NCBI GenBank assembly: GCA_902496335.1
Contig: CABVAO010000001.1
Span: forward strand, 62,001-126,000
Direction of reading: 5' to 3'
DNA length: 64,000 bases
From: an uncultured Collinsella sp.
GTDB taxonomy: Bacteria; Actinomycetota; Coriobacteriia; Coriobacteriales; Coriobacteriaceae
Below, in pieces: positions 41,667 to 50,226 of this stretch. The first letter of the stretch is position 1. Each line of letters starts with the position of its first letter. Below the pieces are notes generated by a model. That model made no database searches. It was given only the letters and a program-made list of their open reading frames with translations, and was not told the origin of the DNA. Position numbers and translations under genes: made by a program.

Positions 41667-44147
41667 CTATAGGTAGCGGCCGGTGATGCTTGCGGAGCAA
41701 GCTGCGATGTCGCCCGGCGTACCGGCGCAGACGATTTGCCCGCCTGCATCACCACCGCCCGGACCCATGTCGATCACATAATCGGCGTTACGGATAAGGT
41801 CGAGGTCATGCTCGATCACGATAACCGTGGCGCCCTTGGCGACAAGGCCGTCGAACACACTCAGCAACACCTGAACATCGAGCGGATGTAGTCCGATCGT
41901 GGGCTCGTCGAACACAAATACGGCATCGTCCTGCACACGACCCATCTCGCTCGCGAGCTTAAGACGCTGCGCCTCGCCGCCCGAAAGCGCCGGTGTGGGC
42001 TCGCCAAGTGTGAGATAGCCCAGGCCCAGGTCGTGCAAGGTCTGCAAGCGCGTCTGAACCTTCTTGAGTCCCAGCGTGACGTCGATAGCCTCGTCCACAC
42101 TCATGTCCATGATCTGCGGCAACGTAAGTAGACTCCCGTCCTTGCCCTCGCGATGGATACGCGAAGCCGCGTCTGCATAACGCGAACCGCGACATGCTGG
42201 GCAGACGATCTCGACATCGGGCAAAAACTGTACGTCGAGCGATATCGAGCCCGTGCCGTCGCACGTAGGGCAGCGCAACGCGCCGGTGTTATAGCTAAAG
42301 GCACCCGCCTTGTAGCCAGCTGCCTTGGCCTCGGGCGTACGGGCAAAGGCACGACGCAGCTCGTCATGGATGTCGGCATAAGTCGCCACCGTCGAGCGCA
42401 CGTTGGCGCCGATAGGCGTGGCGTCAATCAGGTTTGCGCGGGCAATGCCTTCGGCATCGACCCAACGCACGTGCCCCGGCAGGCGCTCGCCGGCTGCCTG
42501 CGCCTTAAGCGCCGGGATGAGCGTCTCAAGCACCAACGTCGTCTTGCCCGAACCCGAAACGCCCGTCACCGCAACGAGACGGCCGCGCGGGATATCGACT
42601 TCGAGCGGTTTGACAGTATGGATGGTATCGGTTGCCATACGGATGTGGCCCTGGTCGAACATTTCGTCGTCAGTCACCTGTGGACGCAAACGCTTGGGCT
42701 CTGCGCGCAGAAACGGAGCGATGCGGCTGCCCCGCGATTGCTCGACCTCGTCTACTGTACCGGCAGCGATCACGTTACCGCCGCCTGCTCCGGCGACGGG
42801 GCCCATCTCGACCAGATAGTCGGCTTCCGCCAGTACGCGCGTATCGTGGTCGACAACGGCCACGGTGTTGCCGTCGCCTACCAGGTCGCGCATCACACCA
42901 ACCAGGCCGTCGACATTTGCCGGATGCAGGCCAATCGAGGGCTCGTCCAACACATAAAGCACGCCTGTCGATCGGTTGCGCACCACGCGAGCAAGTTGCA
43001 CGCGCTGGCGCTCACCCGTGGAGAGCGTGGCACCGGCGCGATCGAGTGAAAGGTAATCAAGACCCAGGTCGACCAGGCGACGGGCCGTGCCCAAAAATGA
43101 ATCGCAGATATCCGCTGCCATGGGCCGCATCTCGGGCGGCAAGGATGCGGGCACCCCGCGCACCCACTCAACCGCATCACCAAGCGTCATGGCCGCGGCC
43201 TGCGCCAGATTGATACCGCGCACTTGGGGCTGGCGCGCAGCCTCGGAAAGACGCGTGCCACCACAGTCGCGGCATGGCCCCTCGCGCAAAAAGCGCGCAA
43301 CGCGTTTGAGCCCCTTATCGTCCTTAACCTTGGCGAGCGCATTCTCGACGGTATAGACGGCGTTGTAATAGGTAAAGTCGAGCGGCGTGGCGCCCTCGCC
43401 GTTTTTGGGAACGTAGAGAATGTGCTTCTTAACCGCCGGACCGTGGAACACGATATCGCGCTCTTGAGGCGTGAGCTGGTTAAACGGCACGTCGGTGCGC
43501 ACGCCCATCTCGCCGGCGACCTGCTTCATCAAATCCCACATGAGCGTACCCCAGGGAAGCACCGCACCTTCGTTGATGGTCTTTGACTCGTCGGGCACCA
43601 GGCTCGCCTCGTCCACCTCGCGCATGACACCGGTGCCGCCACAGGTGGGGCATGCACCGCCACTGTTAAAGGCAAGGTCCTCGGCGCTCGGAGCGTAGAA
43701 CTCGCGGCCGCACGTCGGACACGTGAGCGACAGGCCAGCCGCTACGTTGAGGCTTGGCTCCACACGCGCCCCGCAATGCGGGCACACGTGATGGGCGCAA
43801 CGGCTAAAGAGCAGACGCAGGCTGTTGTTGAGCTCGGTCATAGTGCCAAAGGTGGAGCGCACGCCCGGCACGCTCGGACGCTGGTGCAGCGCGAGCGCCG
43901 CCGGCACGTGCAGTACCTCGTCCACCTGGGCGTGTTCGGCCTGCGTCAGGCGACGTCGAGTATAGGTGCTAAGTGCTTCCAAGTAGCGACGCGAGCCCTC
44001 GGCATAAAGAACCCCCAGTGCCAGCGAACTCTTGCCCGAACCCGACACGCCGGCAATACCCACGAGCTTTCCCAGCGGGATATCAATATCGATGTCCTTA
44101 AGGTTATGGACACGCGCGCCACGCACCTCGATAGCCTGCGGGCTCAT
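41667..44147 (-). CDS. UvrA2-like ABC ATPase (excinuclease A paralogue)
   Basis: About 826 residues, shorter than UvrA (about 940). Two ABC modules: first Walker A IAGVSGSGKSSLA with signature LSTGERQRVQLA, second Walker A VTGVSGSGKTTLV with signature LSGGEAQRLKLA. Zinc-finger cysteines are present (CPHCGARV; CPTCGGTG; CPTCDGTG; CPACRGSR). The overall form, with the shortened region after the first Walker A, is that of class II UvrA proteins, which are linked to DNA-damage or drug tolerance in some bacteria. ATG 44147 matches the family N-terminus; an ATG at 44180 overlapping the upstream gene is possible. It forms an operon with the second ATPase gene. Confidence 0.9.
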   Translation of the reverse strand: MSPQAIEVRGARVHNLKDIDIDIPLGKLVGIAGVSGSGKSSLALGVLYAEGSRRYLEALSTYTRRRLTQAEHAQVDEVLHVPAALALHQRPSVPGVRSTFGTMTELNNSLRLLFSRCAHHVCPHCGARVEPSLNVAAGLSLTCPTCGREFYAPSAEDLAFNSGGACPTCGGTGVMREVDEASLVPDESKTINEGAVLPWGTLMWDLMKQVAGEMGVRTDVPFNQLTPQERDIVFHGPAVKKHILYVPKNGEGATPLDFTYYNAVYTVENALAKVKDDKGLKRVARFLREGPCRDCGGTRLSEAARQPQVRGINLAQAAAMTLGDAVEWVRGVPASLPPEMRPMAADICDSFLGTARRLVDLGLDYLSLDRAGATLSTGERQRVQLARVVRNRSTGVLYVLDEPSIGLHPANVDGLVGVMRDLVGDGNTVAVVDHDTRVLAEADYLVEMGPVAGAGGGNVIAAGTVDEVEQSRGSRIAPFLRAEPKRLRPQVTDDEMFDQGHIRMATDTIHTVKPLEVDIPRGRLVAVTGVSGSGKTTLVLETLIPALKAQAAGERLPGHVRWVDAEGIARANLIDATPIGANVRSTVATYADIHDELRRAFARTPEAKAAGYKAGAFSYNTGALRCPTCDGTGSISLDVQFLPDVEIVCPACRGSRYADAASRIHREGKDGSLLTLPQIMDMSVDEAIDVTLGLKKVQTRLQTLHDLGLGYLTLGEPTPALSGGEAQRLKLASEMGRVQDDAVFVFDEPTIGLHPLDVQVLLSVFDGLVAKGATVIVIEHDLDLIRNADYVIDMGPGGGDAGGQIVCAGTPGDIAACSASITGRYL

Positions 44148-44172
44148 CTTCTGTTCCGTCACCTTTATCACC

Positions 44173-45291
44173 CTACTCATGCCATAAAACTCGATCGCGA
44201 ATGTACACGCCCAGCATGGGCACGGTAAACCGGACGAGGCCGTATCCGGCAGCCTCGATGACGCGCTCGCGAATCAGGCTTGCGCGATATTTACTCGCCC
44301 AGCTCTGGGTGCGATCGCAACGCTCAATGATATCCGCCATGCGCGTCGGTTTGCCCTCGTCAACCGCCATGGCCTCGATAAAGAGGCGCTGTGGACTGCG
44401 CAGCCCATAATACAGGGGCGCGTCGACCGCTTCGTAGAACTCGGAGACGGCATCCGCATGGCCATCCTCGACATCGCGCCTTTCGATGACCTGCGAGCCA
44501 CGCCGGACAGCAGACCGCCACATGTAATATCCCACCAGCTGAACCATATAGGGATGCCCCATGCTCTTGCGCGCCGCAAGGTCCGCCGTCTCCGCGTCAA
44601 CGCAAAGACCGGTACTCTCGACTGTCTGGATATATGAATCACGCACGTTGGGCAAGGATATCGCACCCAGCGTACGCCGCTGGGCACGCCGCAAAAACGT
44701 CACGCTCGGCTCTTCGAGCAGGTCGTCAACTATACTGGGTAAGCCGGCGAACACCAGCGCAAGACCGCGCTGGTCGCTATCGGGCAGGCCCGTGGCATCC
44801 TGGTCTCCGAGCACCTGCTGATAGAGAACGGCAAGAGCCGCCAGTTCCTCGATAGACGCCGATTGAGCCTCGTCAATCGCAAACAGTATGCCCTGGCCTG
44901 GACCGAGCCTCTTGAGGCGCTCGTTGACCAGCCCGCGCAACGTCTCGCCCTTTGCTCGCGCCGCCTCGACCGACATCCGGCCAAACGACGAACCGAACTC
45001 CATTGACGTCACAACGGGTTTATTCGAGCGAAGCGCGTCGGCCAAGCGGTCGCATAAGCCAAGCGAAGCGGAATCGGAGACAACCGCCCATCCGCGCTCG
45101 CTAGCTAAACGCTGCAGCTCCCGCAGGAGAACCGTTTTGCCACAGCCGCGGTTTCCCGTAATGAGCATGAGCCTGCCCGGCGCTCCAGCGCCGTTGTCGA
45201 GTCCTTCCTCAAAATCTTCGATGACCGACTCTCGACCGATGAGCATCGGAGGCCGCTTGCCAACCGTGGGCTTAAAGGGATTTGGATTCAT
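44173..45291 (-). CDS. AAA-type ATPase with C-terminal winged helix (second of two)
   Basis: 372 residues. The N-terminus MNPNPFKPTVGKRPPMLIGR is the same box as in the first ATPase. Walker A is ITGNRGCGKTVLL, Walker B ILFAIDEAQ, sensor 1 ALVFAGLPSI, and the C-terminal winged helix MADIIERCDRTQSWASKYRASLIRE. The gene directly precedes the UvrA2-like gene on the same strand. Three GGTATAA repeats, exactly 10 bases apart, lie upstream. ATG 45291 has GAGGAGG upstream. Role unknown; a DNA-binding switch is suggested by the winged helix. Confidence 0.85.
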   Translation of the reverse strand: MNPNPFKPTVGKRPPMLIGRESVIEDFEEGLDNGAGAPGRLMLITGNRGCGKTVLLRELQRLASERGWAVVSDSASLGLCDRLADALRSNKPVVTSMEFGSSFGRMSVEAARAKGETLRGLVNERLKRLGPGQGILFAIDEAQSASIEELAALAVLYQQVLGDQDATGLPDSDQRGLALVFAGLPSIVDDLLEEPSVTFLRRAQRRTLGAISLPNVRDSYIQTVESTGLCVDAETADLAARKSMGHPYMVQLVGYYMWRSAVRRGSQVIERRDVEDGHADAVSEFYEAVDAPLYYGLRSPQRLFIEAMAVDEGKPTRMADIIERCDRTQSWASKYRASLIRERVIEAAGYGLVRFTVPMLGVYIRDRVLWHE

Positions 45292-45327
45292 GTCGGCCTC
45301 CTCGGATTGGCAAACCCTGGTAACAGT

Positions 45328-45354
45328 TATACCAACTTATACCGAGTTATACCA
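45328..45354. repeat. Three 10-bp iterons upstream of the second ATPase gene
   Basis: TTATACC occurs at 45328, 45338 and 45348 (GGTATAA on the ATPase strand), spaced exactly 10 bases. One-turn spacing puts all sites on the same face of the DNA. They lie 37-63 bases ahead of the start codon. Confidence 0.7.
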
Positions 45355-45384
45355 ATTAAATGCGGTAAAGAGTCTGACCCTCTA

Positions 45385-47388
45385 TCACCTATGGCCGAAA
45401 AACTCGGCGTCTGCTGCTCGCCAGGGGCGGAAGGTGGCGGGATCGACCTTTACGTGAGCTGCGGCGGGTACGTCGTACCATTTGACCGTGTAGCCGGCGC
45501 CGTGAGAGCAAAAGACCGAGTCGGGCGTGTTGGGCAGATCGGCCTCGGGCTCATAGGCGGCCGTCTCGATTACGCGCTCGGCATCATGGCAAGCCGAATA
45601 GCCGGCGAACTCCAGGTACAGATGCCCGCGACCGCTCGTGTAGGCAGCCACCTCCAGCGCGTAATCCTGCACCTCGGAAGCCGGCACGCGACCCACAAGC
45701 TTCGCCCGGTCTCTCGCCATCGTCGGCGGCTCGTACTCGGCACCCATGCGCGTGGCGTCCGAGAGCGCCCGGCCCACGCACTCCCCCGGCACCTCGAGCT
45801 CAAAGTGGTACCACGGCTCCAACAGCACCGCCGTGCCGGCCTCACGTGCCTGCATCAAACCCTGGCGAATCGCGCGGTACGTGGCCTGGCGAAAATCGCC
45901 GCCCTCGGTGTGTTTGGCATGCGCACGGCCGCCCGTAAGCGTAATGCGCGCATCGGTGATGGGCGAGCCGGTCAGCGCGCCCAGATGATCGCGCTCCATG
46001 GCGTTGGTGAGCGCCAGACGCTGCCAGTTAAGATCGAGCTCGTCGGTCGAGGTCACGGTGCCAAACTGCACGCCCGAACCCGCTGGCAACGGCTCCAGGC
46101 GCAGATGCACCTCGGCATAGTGGCGCAGTGGCTCAAAGTGGCCCACGCCCTCAACCGGCTGCGAAATAGTCTCCTTATAGAGAATGCCGCCGGGCTCAAA
46201 CTCGACCGCAAGGCCAAAGCGATCGGCCAGCACCCGCTGCACGACCTCGAGTTGCACGGCGCCCATCAACTGCAGATGAATCTGCTCAAGATGCGTATTC
46301 CAGCTTACGCCGAGCATGGGATCCTCGTCCGCCAACTCAGTCAGCGCTTTGAACACCGCGTGGACATCGTGTTCGCCCGGAAGCACCGTATAGGTGAGGA
46401 CCGGCGCAATGACAGGCGCATCGCCCGCGGGCTCCGCGCCCAGGGCGTCCCCCGGGCGAACGTGCGCAAGACCCGTCACGGCGCAAATACCGCCAGCAGC
46501 AACTTCTTGGGCAAGCTCATACTTCTCGCCGTTATAGATGCGTACCTGATCGACCTTCTGCTCCCATGCCTCGGCACCGGAACGCCCGGCGATCATCTGC
46601 TTGGCATGCAGCGTGCCGCCGGTCACCTTAACCCATGCCAAGCGCTCGCCGCGATCCCCGCGGCTGACACGATAGACGCGCGCGGCAAACTCCGAGAGCC
46701 ACGCCTGTTCACGCATCAGCGCGCATATACTATCCAGCAGCTCGTCCACGCCCTGGTCCTTGAGCGCCGAGCCGGCAAAGCAGGGAAAGAGCTTGCGCTC
46801 GGCAACCATGCGCGACAGCGTTGCGACGGAAAGCTCACCCGCTTCAAGAAACTCCTCGAGCGCCGCCTCGTCCAACGCAGCAGCGTCCTCCTGAACGGCA
46901 CCGCCCGCCAACAGTTCGTTGGCATCCAGGCAGCCTTCGGAAAGACGCTGCCCAAGCTGTGCCAGCAAAACATCGCGGCCGGGATTCTCCAAATCGATTT
47001 TGTTGATATAGATGAACGTCGGAATGTCATAGCGCGCAAGCAGGCGCCACAGGGTTTCGGTGTGCCCTTGCACGCCATCGTTGGCACCCACAACCAAAAT
47101 CGCATAGTCGAGCGCGCGCAATGTGCGCTCCGCCTCGGCAGAAAAATCGACATGCCCCGGTGCATCCACGAGCATGACGTGGGTATCGCCATGGTCGAGC
47201 ACGGCCTGCGACGAGAAAATCGTAATGCCGCGCTCGCGCTCAATCTCGTTCGTATCCAGATGCGAATCGCCATCGTCCACGCGGCCGCGCTTGCGAATGC
47301 GACCCGCGTTGAACAGCATGGCCTCGGCCAACGTGGTCTTGCCGGCATCGACATGCGCCAAGATTCCAACGACCGCTTGCTTCGACAT
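45385..47388 (-). CDS. TetM/EF-G-like translation factor GTPase
   Basis: 667 residues. G1 AHVDAGKTTLAEA, switch I RGITIFSSQA, G3 DAPGHVDFSAEAERTL and G4 YINKIDLENPG are intact. Domains II-V follow as in EF-G, with a C-terminus like ribosome-protection proteins (PDSVFCSHGAGYTVKWYDVP). Such proteins remove tetracycline from the ribosome or act as accessory elongation factors; the sequence alone does not show resistance. It is preceded by AAGAGGAG. No leader peptide or mobile element is adjacent, which favours a resident gene. Confidence 0.88.
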   Translation of the reverse strand: MSKQAVVGILAHVDAGKTTLAEAMLFNAGRIRKRGRVDDGDSHLDTNEIERERGITIFSSQAVLDHGDTHVMLVDAPGHVDFSAEAERTLRALDYAILVVGANDGVQGHTETLWRLLARYDIPTFIYINKIDLENPGRDVLLAQLGQRLSEGCLDANELLAGGAVQEDAAALDEAALEEFLEAGELSVATLSRMVAERKLFPCFAGSALKDQGVDELLDSICALMREQAWLSEFAARVYRVSRGDRGERLAWVKVTGGTLHAKQMIAGRSGAEAWEQKVDQVRIYNGEKYELAQEVAAGGICAVTGLAHVRPGDALGAEPAGDAPVIAPVLTYTVLPGEHDVHAVFKALTELADEDPMLGVSWNTHLEQIHLQLMGAVQLEVVQRVLADRFGLAVEFEPGGILYKETISQPVEGVGHFEPLRHYAEVHLRLEPLPAGSGVQFGTVTSTDELDLNWQRLALTNAMERDHLGALTGSPITDARITLTGGRAHAKHTEGGDFRQATYRAIRQGLMQAREAGTAVLLEPWYHFELEVPGECVGRALSDATRMGAEYEPPTMARDRAKLVGRVPASEVQDYALEVAAYTSGRGHLYLEFAGYSACHDAERVIETAAYEPEADLPNTPDSVFCSHGAGYTVKWYDVPAAAHVKVDPATFRPWRAADAEFFGHR

Positions 47389-47576
47389 GGCTCTCCTCTT
47401 ATTGCAAGCCCGTCGCACGCGGCAACGGGCACTCACGCTCCACACTGGATGATACAATTTACGGGCCGGCGGGCGAAGCGGGCCCTATCCCCCGACCGAG
47501 CTCATCGCCCCGCGTTGCCGCGCGGCGATTTTCGTAGGTTCGCGCCTTGCGAAAGCCGGCTTTCAAAACAGTGCAG

Positions 47577-47614
47577 CGAACGAAAATGGCCCCACCCGGA
47601 GCCATTTTCGTTCG
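47577..47614. repeat. Perfect 14-bp inverted repeat in a 250-base spacer
   Basis: CGAACGAAAATGGC and GCCATTTTCGTTCG with a 10-base loop, lying between the GNAT and GTPase genes (both on the minus strand). No T-run follows in either direction. The rest of the spacer (47389-47642) has GC-rich imperfect palindromes but no gene. Confidence 0.7.
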
Positions 47615-47642
47615 TGCAAATTGTTGATACGCGTCCCCGCTC

Positions 47643-48131
47643 TTATGTCTCGCGCAGCCAATCAAACGCGACGCGCGGCGTACCGTCCGACACATATACG
47701 ATACCAGCGCGCTTAAACCCGGCCTTGGCGATGGCGCCCTGCATAGGCAGGTTGTCTTGGTGCGTGTCGATACGCAGATGGTCGATACGTTCCTTGGCAA
47801 AGGTAAACATCGCAGCCGCGATACCGTGCACGGTGCCGTCGGACGCCACACGGTGCAGCACGGCGTACGGAGTGTCGCTACGCCATTGACCATCCTCAAT
47901 TACGTCATAGCACTCGTCCGGACCCGGTAAAAAGGCAAACGTCGCAACCACGCGACCGTCGACTTCACACACGTAACTACCACCAGCGGCAATATCGGCA
48001 GCCAGTTGCTCGGCCGAAGGCGTGCCCTCGGGCCACTGCGTGGCGTTGCCATGCGCGCGCATAAAGGCGCGGGCGGCGTCATAGATGGCCATGACGGCGG
48101 GAATGTCAGTATCGAGGGTTTTTCTGATCAT
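47643..48131 (-). CDS. GNAT-family N-acetyltransferase
   Basis: 162 residues. The acetyl-CoA fold is recognisable: IRKTLDTDIPAVMAIYDAARAF at the start, YVCEVDGRVVATFAF in beta-4, and LRIDTHQDNLPMQGAIAKAGFKRAGIVY at the end. It resembles the YjgM-like group with a conserved WPEG segment (NATQWPEGTPS). The substrate is unknown. The ATG at 48131 and an adjacent GTG are both possible starts; the ribosome site is GAGGTC. Confidence 0.87.
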   Translation of the reverse strand: MIRKTLDTDIPAVMAIYDAARAFMRAHGNATQWPEGTPSAEQLAADIAAGGSYVCEVDGRVVATFAFLPGPDECYDVIEDGQWRSDTPYAVLHRVASDGTVHGIAAAMFTFAKERIDHLRIDTHQDNLPMQGAIAKAGFKRAGIVYVSDGTPRVAFDWLRET

Positions 48132-48208
48132 CACGCGGCGACCTCACGTTTATTGGTATCACTTTGGTTGAGCAATGATACCAGCGTTTGGAGAGAGGCG
48201 CGAAGCAG

Positions 48209-48505
48209 ATGGGAAGCAAAAAGCGAGCCGCTTGGTCAAAAGCCAAAAGCGAGTTTTTGGGCGCTGCCACGGGCGGCGATATGAGCGACCTGTTTGCGCG
48301 CGAAGACGAGCGCCGCGACGCCCTGGACGCCGAGCGCGATGAGGCCTGGCGCTACAAGTCGTGCGAACGCAAAAACCGTTACGACACGCGCGCCGAGGCC
48401 GAGGCCGTTATGGCCGACTGCGAAAACCGCGGGCGGCGCGGTTTGGCCTGCTACAAATGCGAATACTGCGGCGGATGGCACCTGACGTCGCACCCTTGGA
48501 AATAG
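48209..48505 (+). CDS. Small protein with C-terminal zinc-ribbon-like motif
   Basis: 98 residues. The N-terminal half is charged and helical (MGSKKRAAWSKAKSEFLGAA ... ERRDALDAERDEAW). The C-terminus, KNRYDTRAEAEAVMADC ... CYKCEYCGGWHLTS, has CxxC plus His and looks like a half zinc ribbon. Similar short endings occur in small actinobacterial proteins and some phage proteins; no function is assigned. ATG 48209 has GAGAGG upstream at slightly long spacing. It is divergent from the GNAT gene. Confidence 0.7.
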   Translation: MGSKKRAAWSKAKSEFLGAATGGDMSDLFAREDERRDALDAERDEAWRYKSCERKNRYDTRAEAEAVMADCENRGRRGLACYKCEYCGGWHLTSHPWK

Positions 48506-48520
48506 GCGCCGCATCGGCAC

Positions 48521-48537
48521 GGCACTGACGGAGTGCC
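48521..48537. terminator. Short hairpin between the zinc-ribbon gene and rsmJ
   Basis: GGCACT-GACGG-AGTGCC between convergent genes. No T-run, so weak. Confidence 0.35.
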
Positions 48538-48553
48538 AGCCATCGCACGCAAG

Positions 48554-49258
48554 CTACGGACGCGGCGGCACCAAAACATCGTAACGGACGGCCTTGCCCG
48601 CAAGTTGATAGCTCGGCTTAACGCCGGCAAGCAGCGGGCCCTTCACCGGCCGCTTGATAACGACCTTGCGCGGATGCACAGCAAGCGCCGCCTCGACCAG
48701 CGACTCCTCATCGGTACATGGCTGTTCCAGATGGTGCAAGAGTTGGAACTTCTTTTTGACCGCCGCACTTTTGGTACGCTCGGGAAACATGGGGTCCAGA
48801 TACACCACGTCGGGGGCGGCAAGCTCGCCCTGCTCGATTAGCTCAGTTACATGGCGAAGGCCGGCAATGCTGTCCTCGCCGGCATGTAAGCGCATGCGCG
48901 CCACAGCTGTCGCAAGCGCCGGATCATCTGCCGCGCGATCCAGGGCATCCTGGAGCAGCGCCGCGATCACGCAATCCTGCTCGTACAGATCGACGGTAAA
49001 GCCCGCGGCCGCCAGTAGCAGCGAATCCTCGCCAAAACCTGCCGTGGCATCGATTGCCCATGGGCTCTCGATGCCTTTTGTACGCGCAGCCTTTACCAGC
49101 AGCTCTTGCTGCAGACGGCCCTGCTTGAGTCGCGGCAGCATGCGGCCAAAATCGGCGCGCAGCTCCATCGTGCCATCGGTGAGCGTAAGGCCCTCGGGTT
49201 TCCCGGTCAGCTCAAGCCCCGCGGCCCGAGCAACAGAAAAGGGATCGACGACGCCCAT
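48554..49258 (-). CDS. rsmJ: 16S rRNA (guanine-1516 N2) methyltransferase
   Basis: 234 residues. The SAM-binding motif is AIDATAGFGEDSLLLAAAG and the catalytic motif is VVYLDPMFPERTKSA, both as in RsmJ. RLKQGRLQQELLVKA before motif I and KRPVKGPLLAG near the end are also characteristic. The enzyme methylates G1516 in the small ribosomal RNA. ATG 49258 has AAGGAG seven bases ahead. Confidence 0.92.
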   Translation of the reverse strand: MGVVDPFSVARAAGLELTGKPEGLTLTDGTMELRADFGRMLPRLKQGRLQQELLVKAARTKGIESPWAIDATAGFGEDSLLLAAAGFTVDLYEQDCVIAALLQDALDRAADDPALATAVARMRLHAGEDSIAGLRHVTELIEQGELAAPDVVYLDPMFPERTKSAAVKKKFQLLHHLEQPCTDEESLVEAALAVHPRKVVIKRPVKGPLLAGVKPSYQLAGKAVRYDVLVPPRP

Positions 49259-49321
49259 GGACACTCCTTAACAAACAAACGAATACGCGGGGCGCCATTT
49301 ATGCCAGCACCCAACCGTCCG

Positions 49322-49465
49322 CTATTGTCCCACATGCGACATGGCCCACAGCATCCCAATGCAAAGCACCGCCATCAACCCCGTGCACACGGCAGCGATC
49401 ACAGAATCGCCCATGCGCCTTCCCAGCGACCGCGGCTCTCGTACTTGCTCTGCTCCGTACATCAT
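49322..49465 (-). CDS. Small membrane protein (47 aa)
   Basis: MMYGAEQVREPRSLGRRMG followed by one hydrophobic helix (VIAAVCTGLMAVLCIGMLWAM). AAGGAGGAGCC directly precedes the ATG, so translation is likely. The frame upstream to 49531 lacks coding features. No family recognised. It is next to rsmJ, which follows on the same strand after 63 bases. Confidence 0.65.
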   Translation of the reverse strand: MMYGAEQVREPRSLGRRMGDSVIAAVCTGLMAVLCIGMLWAMSHVGQ

Positions 49466-49694
49466 GGCTCCTCCTTGAGACCAGCTCCTTGTTACGGCCT
49501 CATCATCGCAGCGCCGCACATGAGCTGCCATCGATTTGGCTTACGTCCAGCTTTCTTTTTTGAAAGGTTGGACCGTACAGGCAAGAGACGCTTTCAAACG
49601 CATGCATCGTCCCGTTGAACTACAATGTGCTTCACGATATGTGCCGTAACCTGGGCGCGACAGATTCTCCGCGCCCGCATCGAAAGGACCAGCT

Positions 49695-50096
49695 ATGAGC
49701 GCTGCTCGCAAGACACTCAAAATCCTTGCCCTGATTTATTTTGTTCTGGGCATCGCCAGCCTCGTCATCGGAATTGCCGGCATTGTTACCGGCAATTTTG
49801 GATCCGCTTACGGATCGAACGCCACACTCGCCGCTGTTGTGGTGATTGTTAAGGGCCTCGTCGACCTTGCCGCAGGCGTCGCCGGTATCAAGGGCACCAA
49901 CAAGCCTTCGCAGGTAGACGGCGCATTTAAGCTCGGTATCGTTGCCGCGGCAGCCACGCTCCTCCAAGCCGTGCTCACGCTTCCCGCACTCGGCGGCAGC
50001 TCCGTCAATATCATCGCCTTTGTCATCGTGGTCTACGACCTGTTCTTTGTTCAGCAGGCACACGCCGTTAAGGCCGAAAACAAGGACCGCCTGTAA
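49695..50096 (+). CDS. Small four-helix membrane protein of unknown function
   Basis: 133 residues with four hydrophobic segments: ILALIYFVLGIASLVIGIAGIV, AAVVVIVKGLVDLAAGVAGI, LGIVAAAATLLQAVLTLPAL and IIAFVIVVYDLFFVQ. Gly/Ala-rich helix packing suggests a compact bundle. No family with a known role is recognised. ATG 49695 has AAAGGACC upstream. It has its own terminator. Confidence 0.8.
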   Translation: MSAARKTLKILALIYFVLGIASLVIGIAGIVTGNFGSAYGSNATLAAVVVIVKGLVDLAAGVAGIKGTNKPSQVDGAFKLGIVAAAATLLQAVLTLPALGGSSVNIIAFVIVVYDLFFVQQAHAVKAENKDRL

Positions 50097-50135
50097 GCGC
50101 CCGCTTCTCATAACCTCTGTTGCAACCAAGCAACT

Positions 50136-50174
50136 AAAAAGGGCCGATCGCGCATCTCCGCGGTCGGCCCTTTG
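50136..50174 (+). terminator. Rho-independent terminator after the small membrane protein gene
   Basis: AAAGGGCCGA with TCGGCCCTTT arms and an inner CGCG pairing, ending TTTGCGTTTG. It also closes the convergent rlmA gene. Confidence 0.75.
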
Positions 50175-50190
50175 CGTTTGCCCAGATAAA

Positions 50191-50226
50191 ACCTACCAAA
50201 ATAAACCTGTCCCTTTTTTGGCAGGT
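50191..50226. repeat. Dispersed hairpin repeat, GTCCCTTTTTTGG type (copy 2)
   Basis: ACCTACCAAAA and TTTTTTGGCAGGT around TAAACCTGTCCC, matching 29612-29646 except for two exchanges and one extra T. The exchanges (G/A and T/C) lie at facing stem positions. It overlaps the last bases of rlmA. Confidence 0.75.

Noticed and set aside
45307..47889. 860-codon plus-strand frame opposite the TetM-like gene
   Set aside because: High-GC shadow frame; runs through the gene and its spacer with low-complexity Arg/His-rich product.
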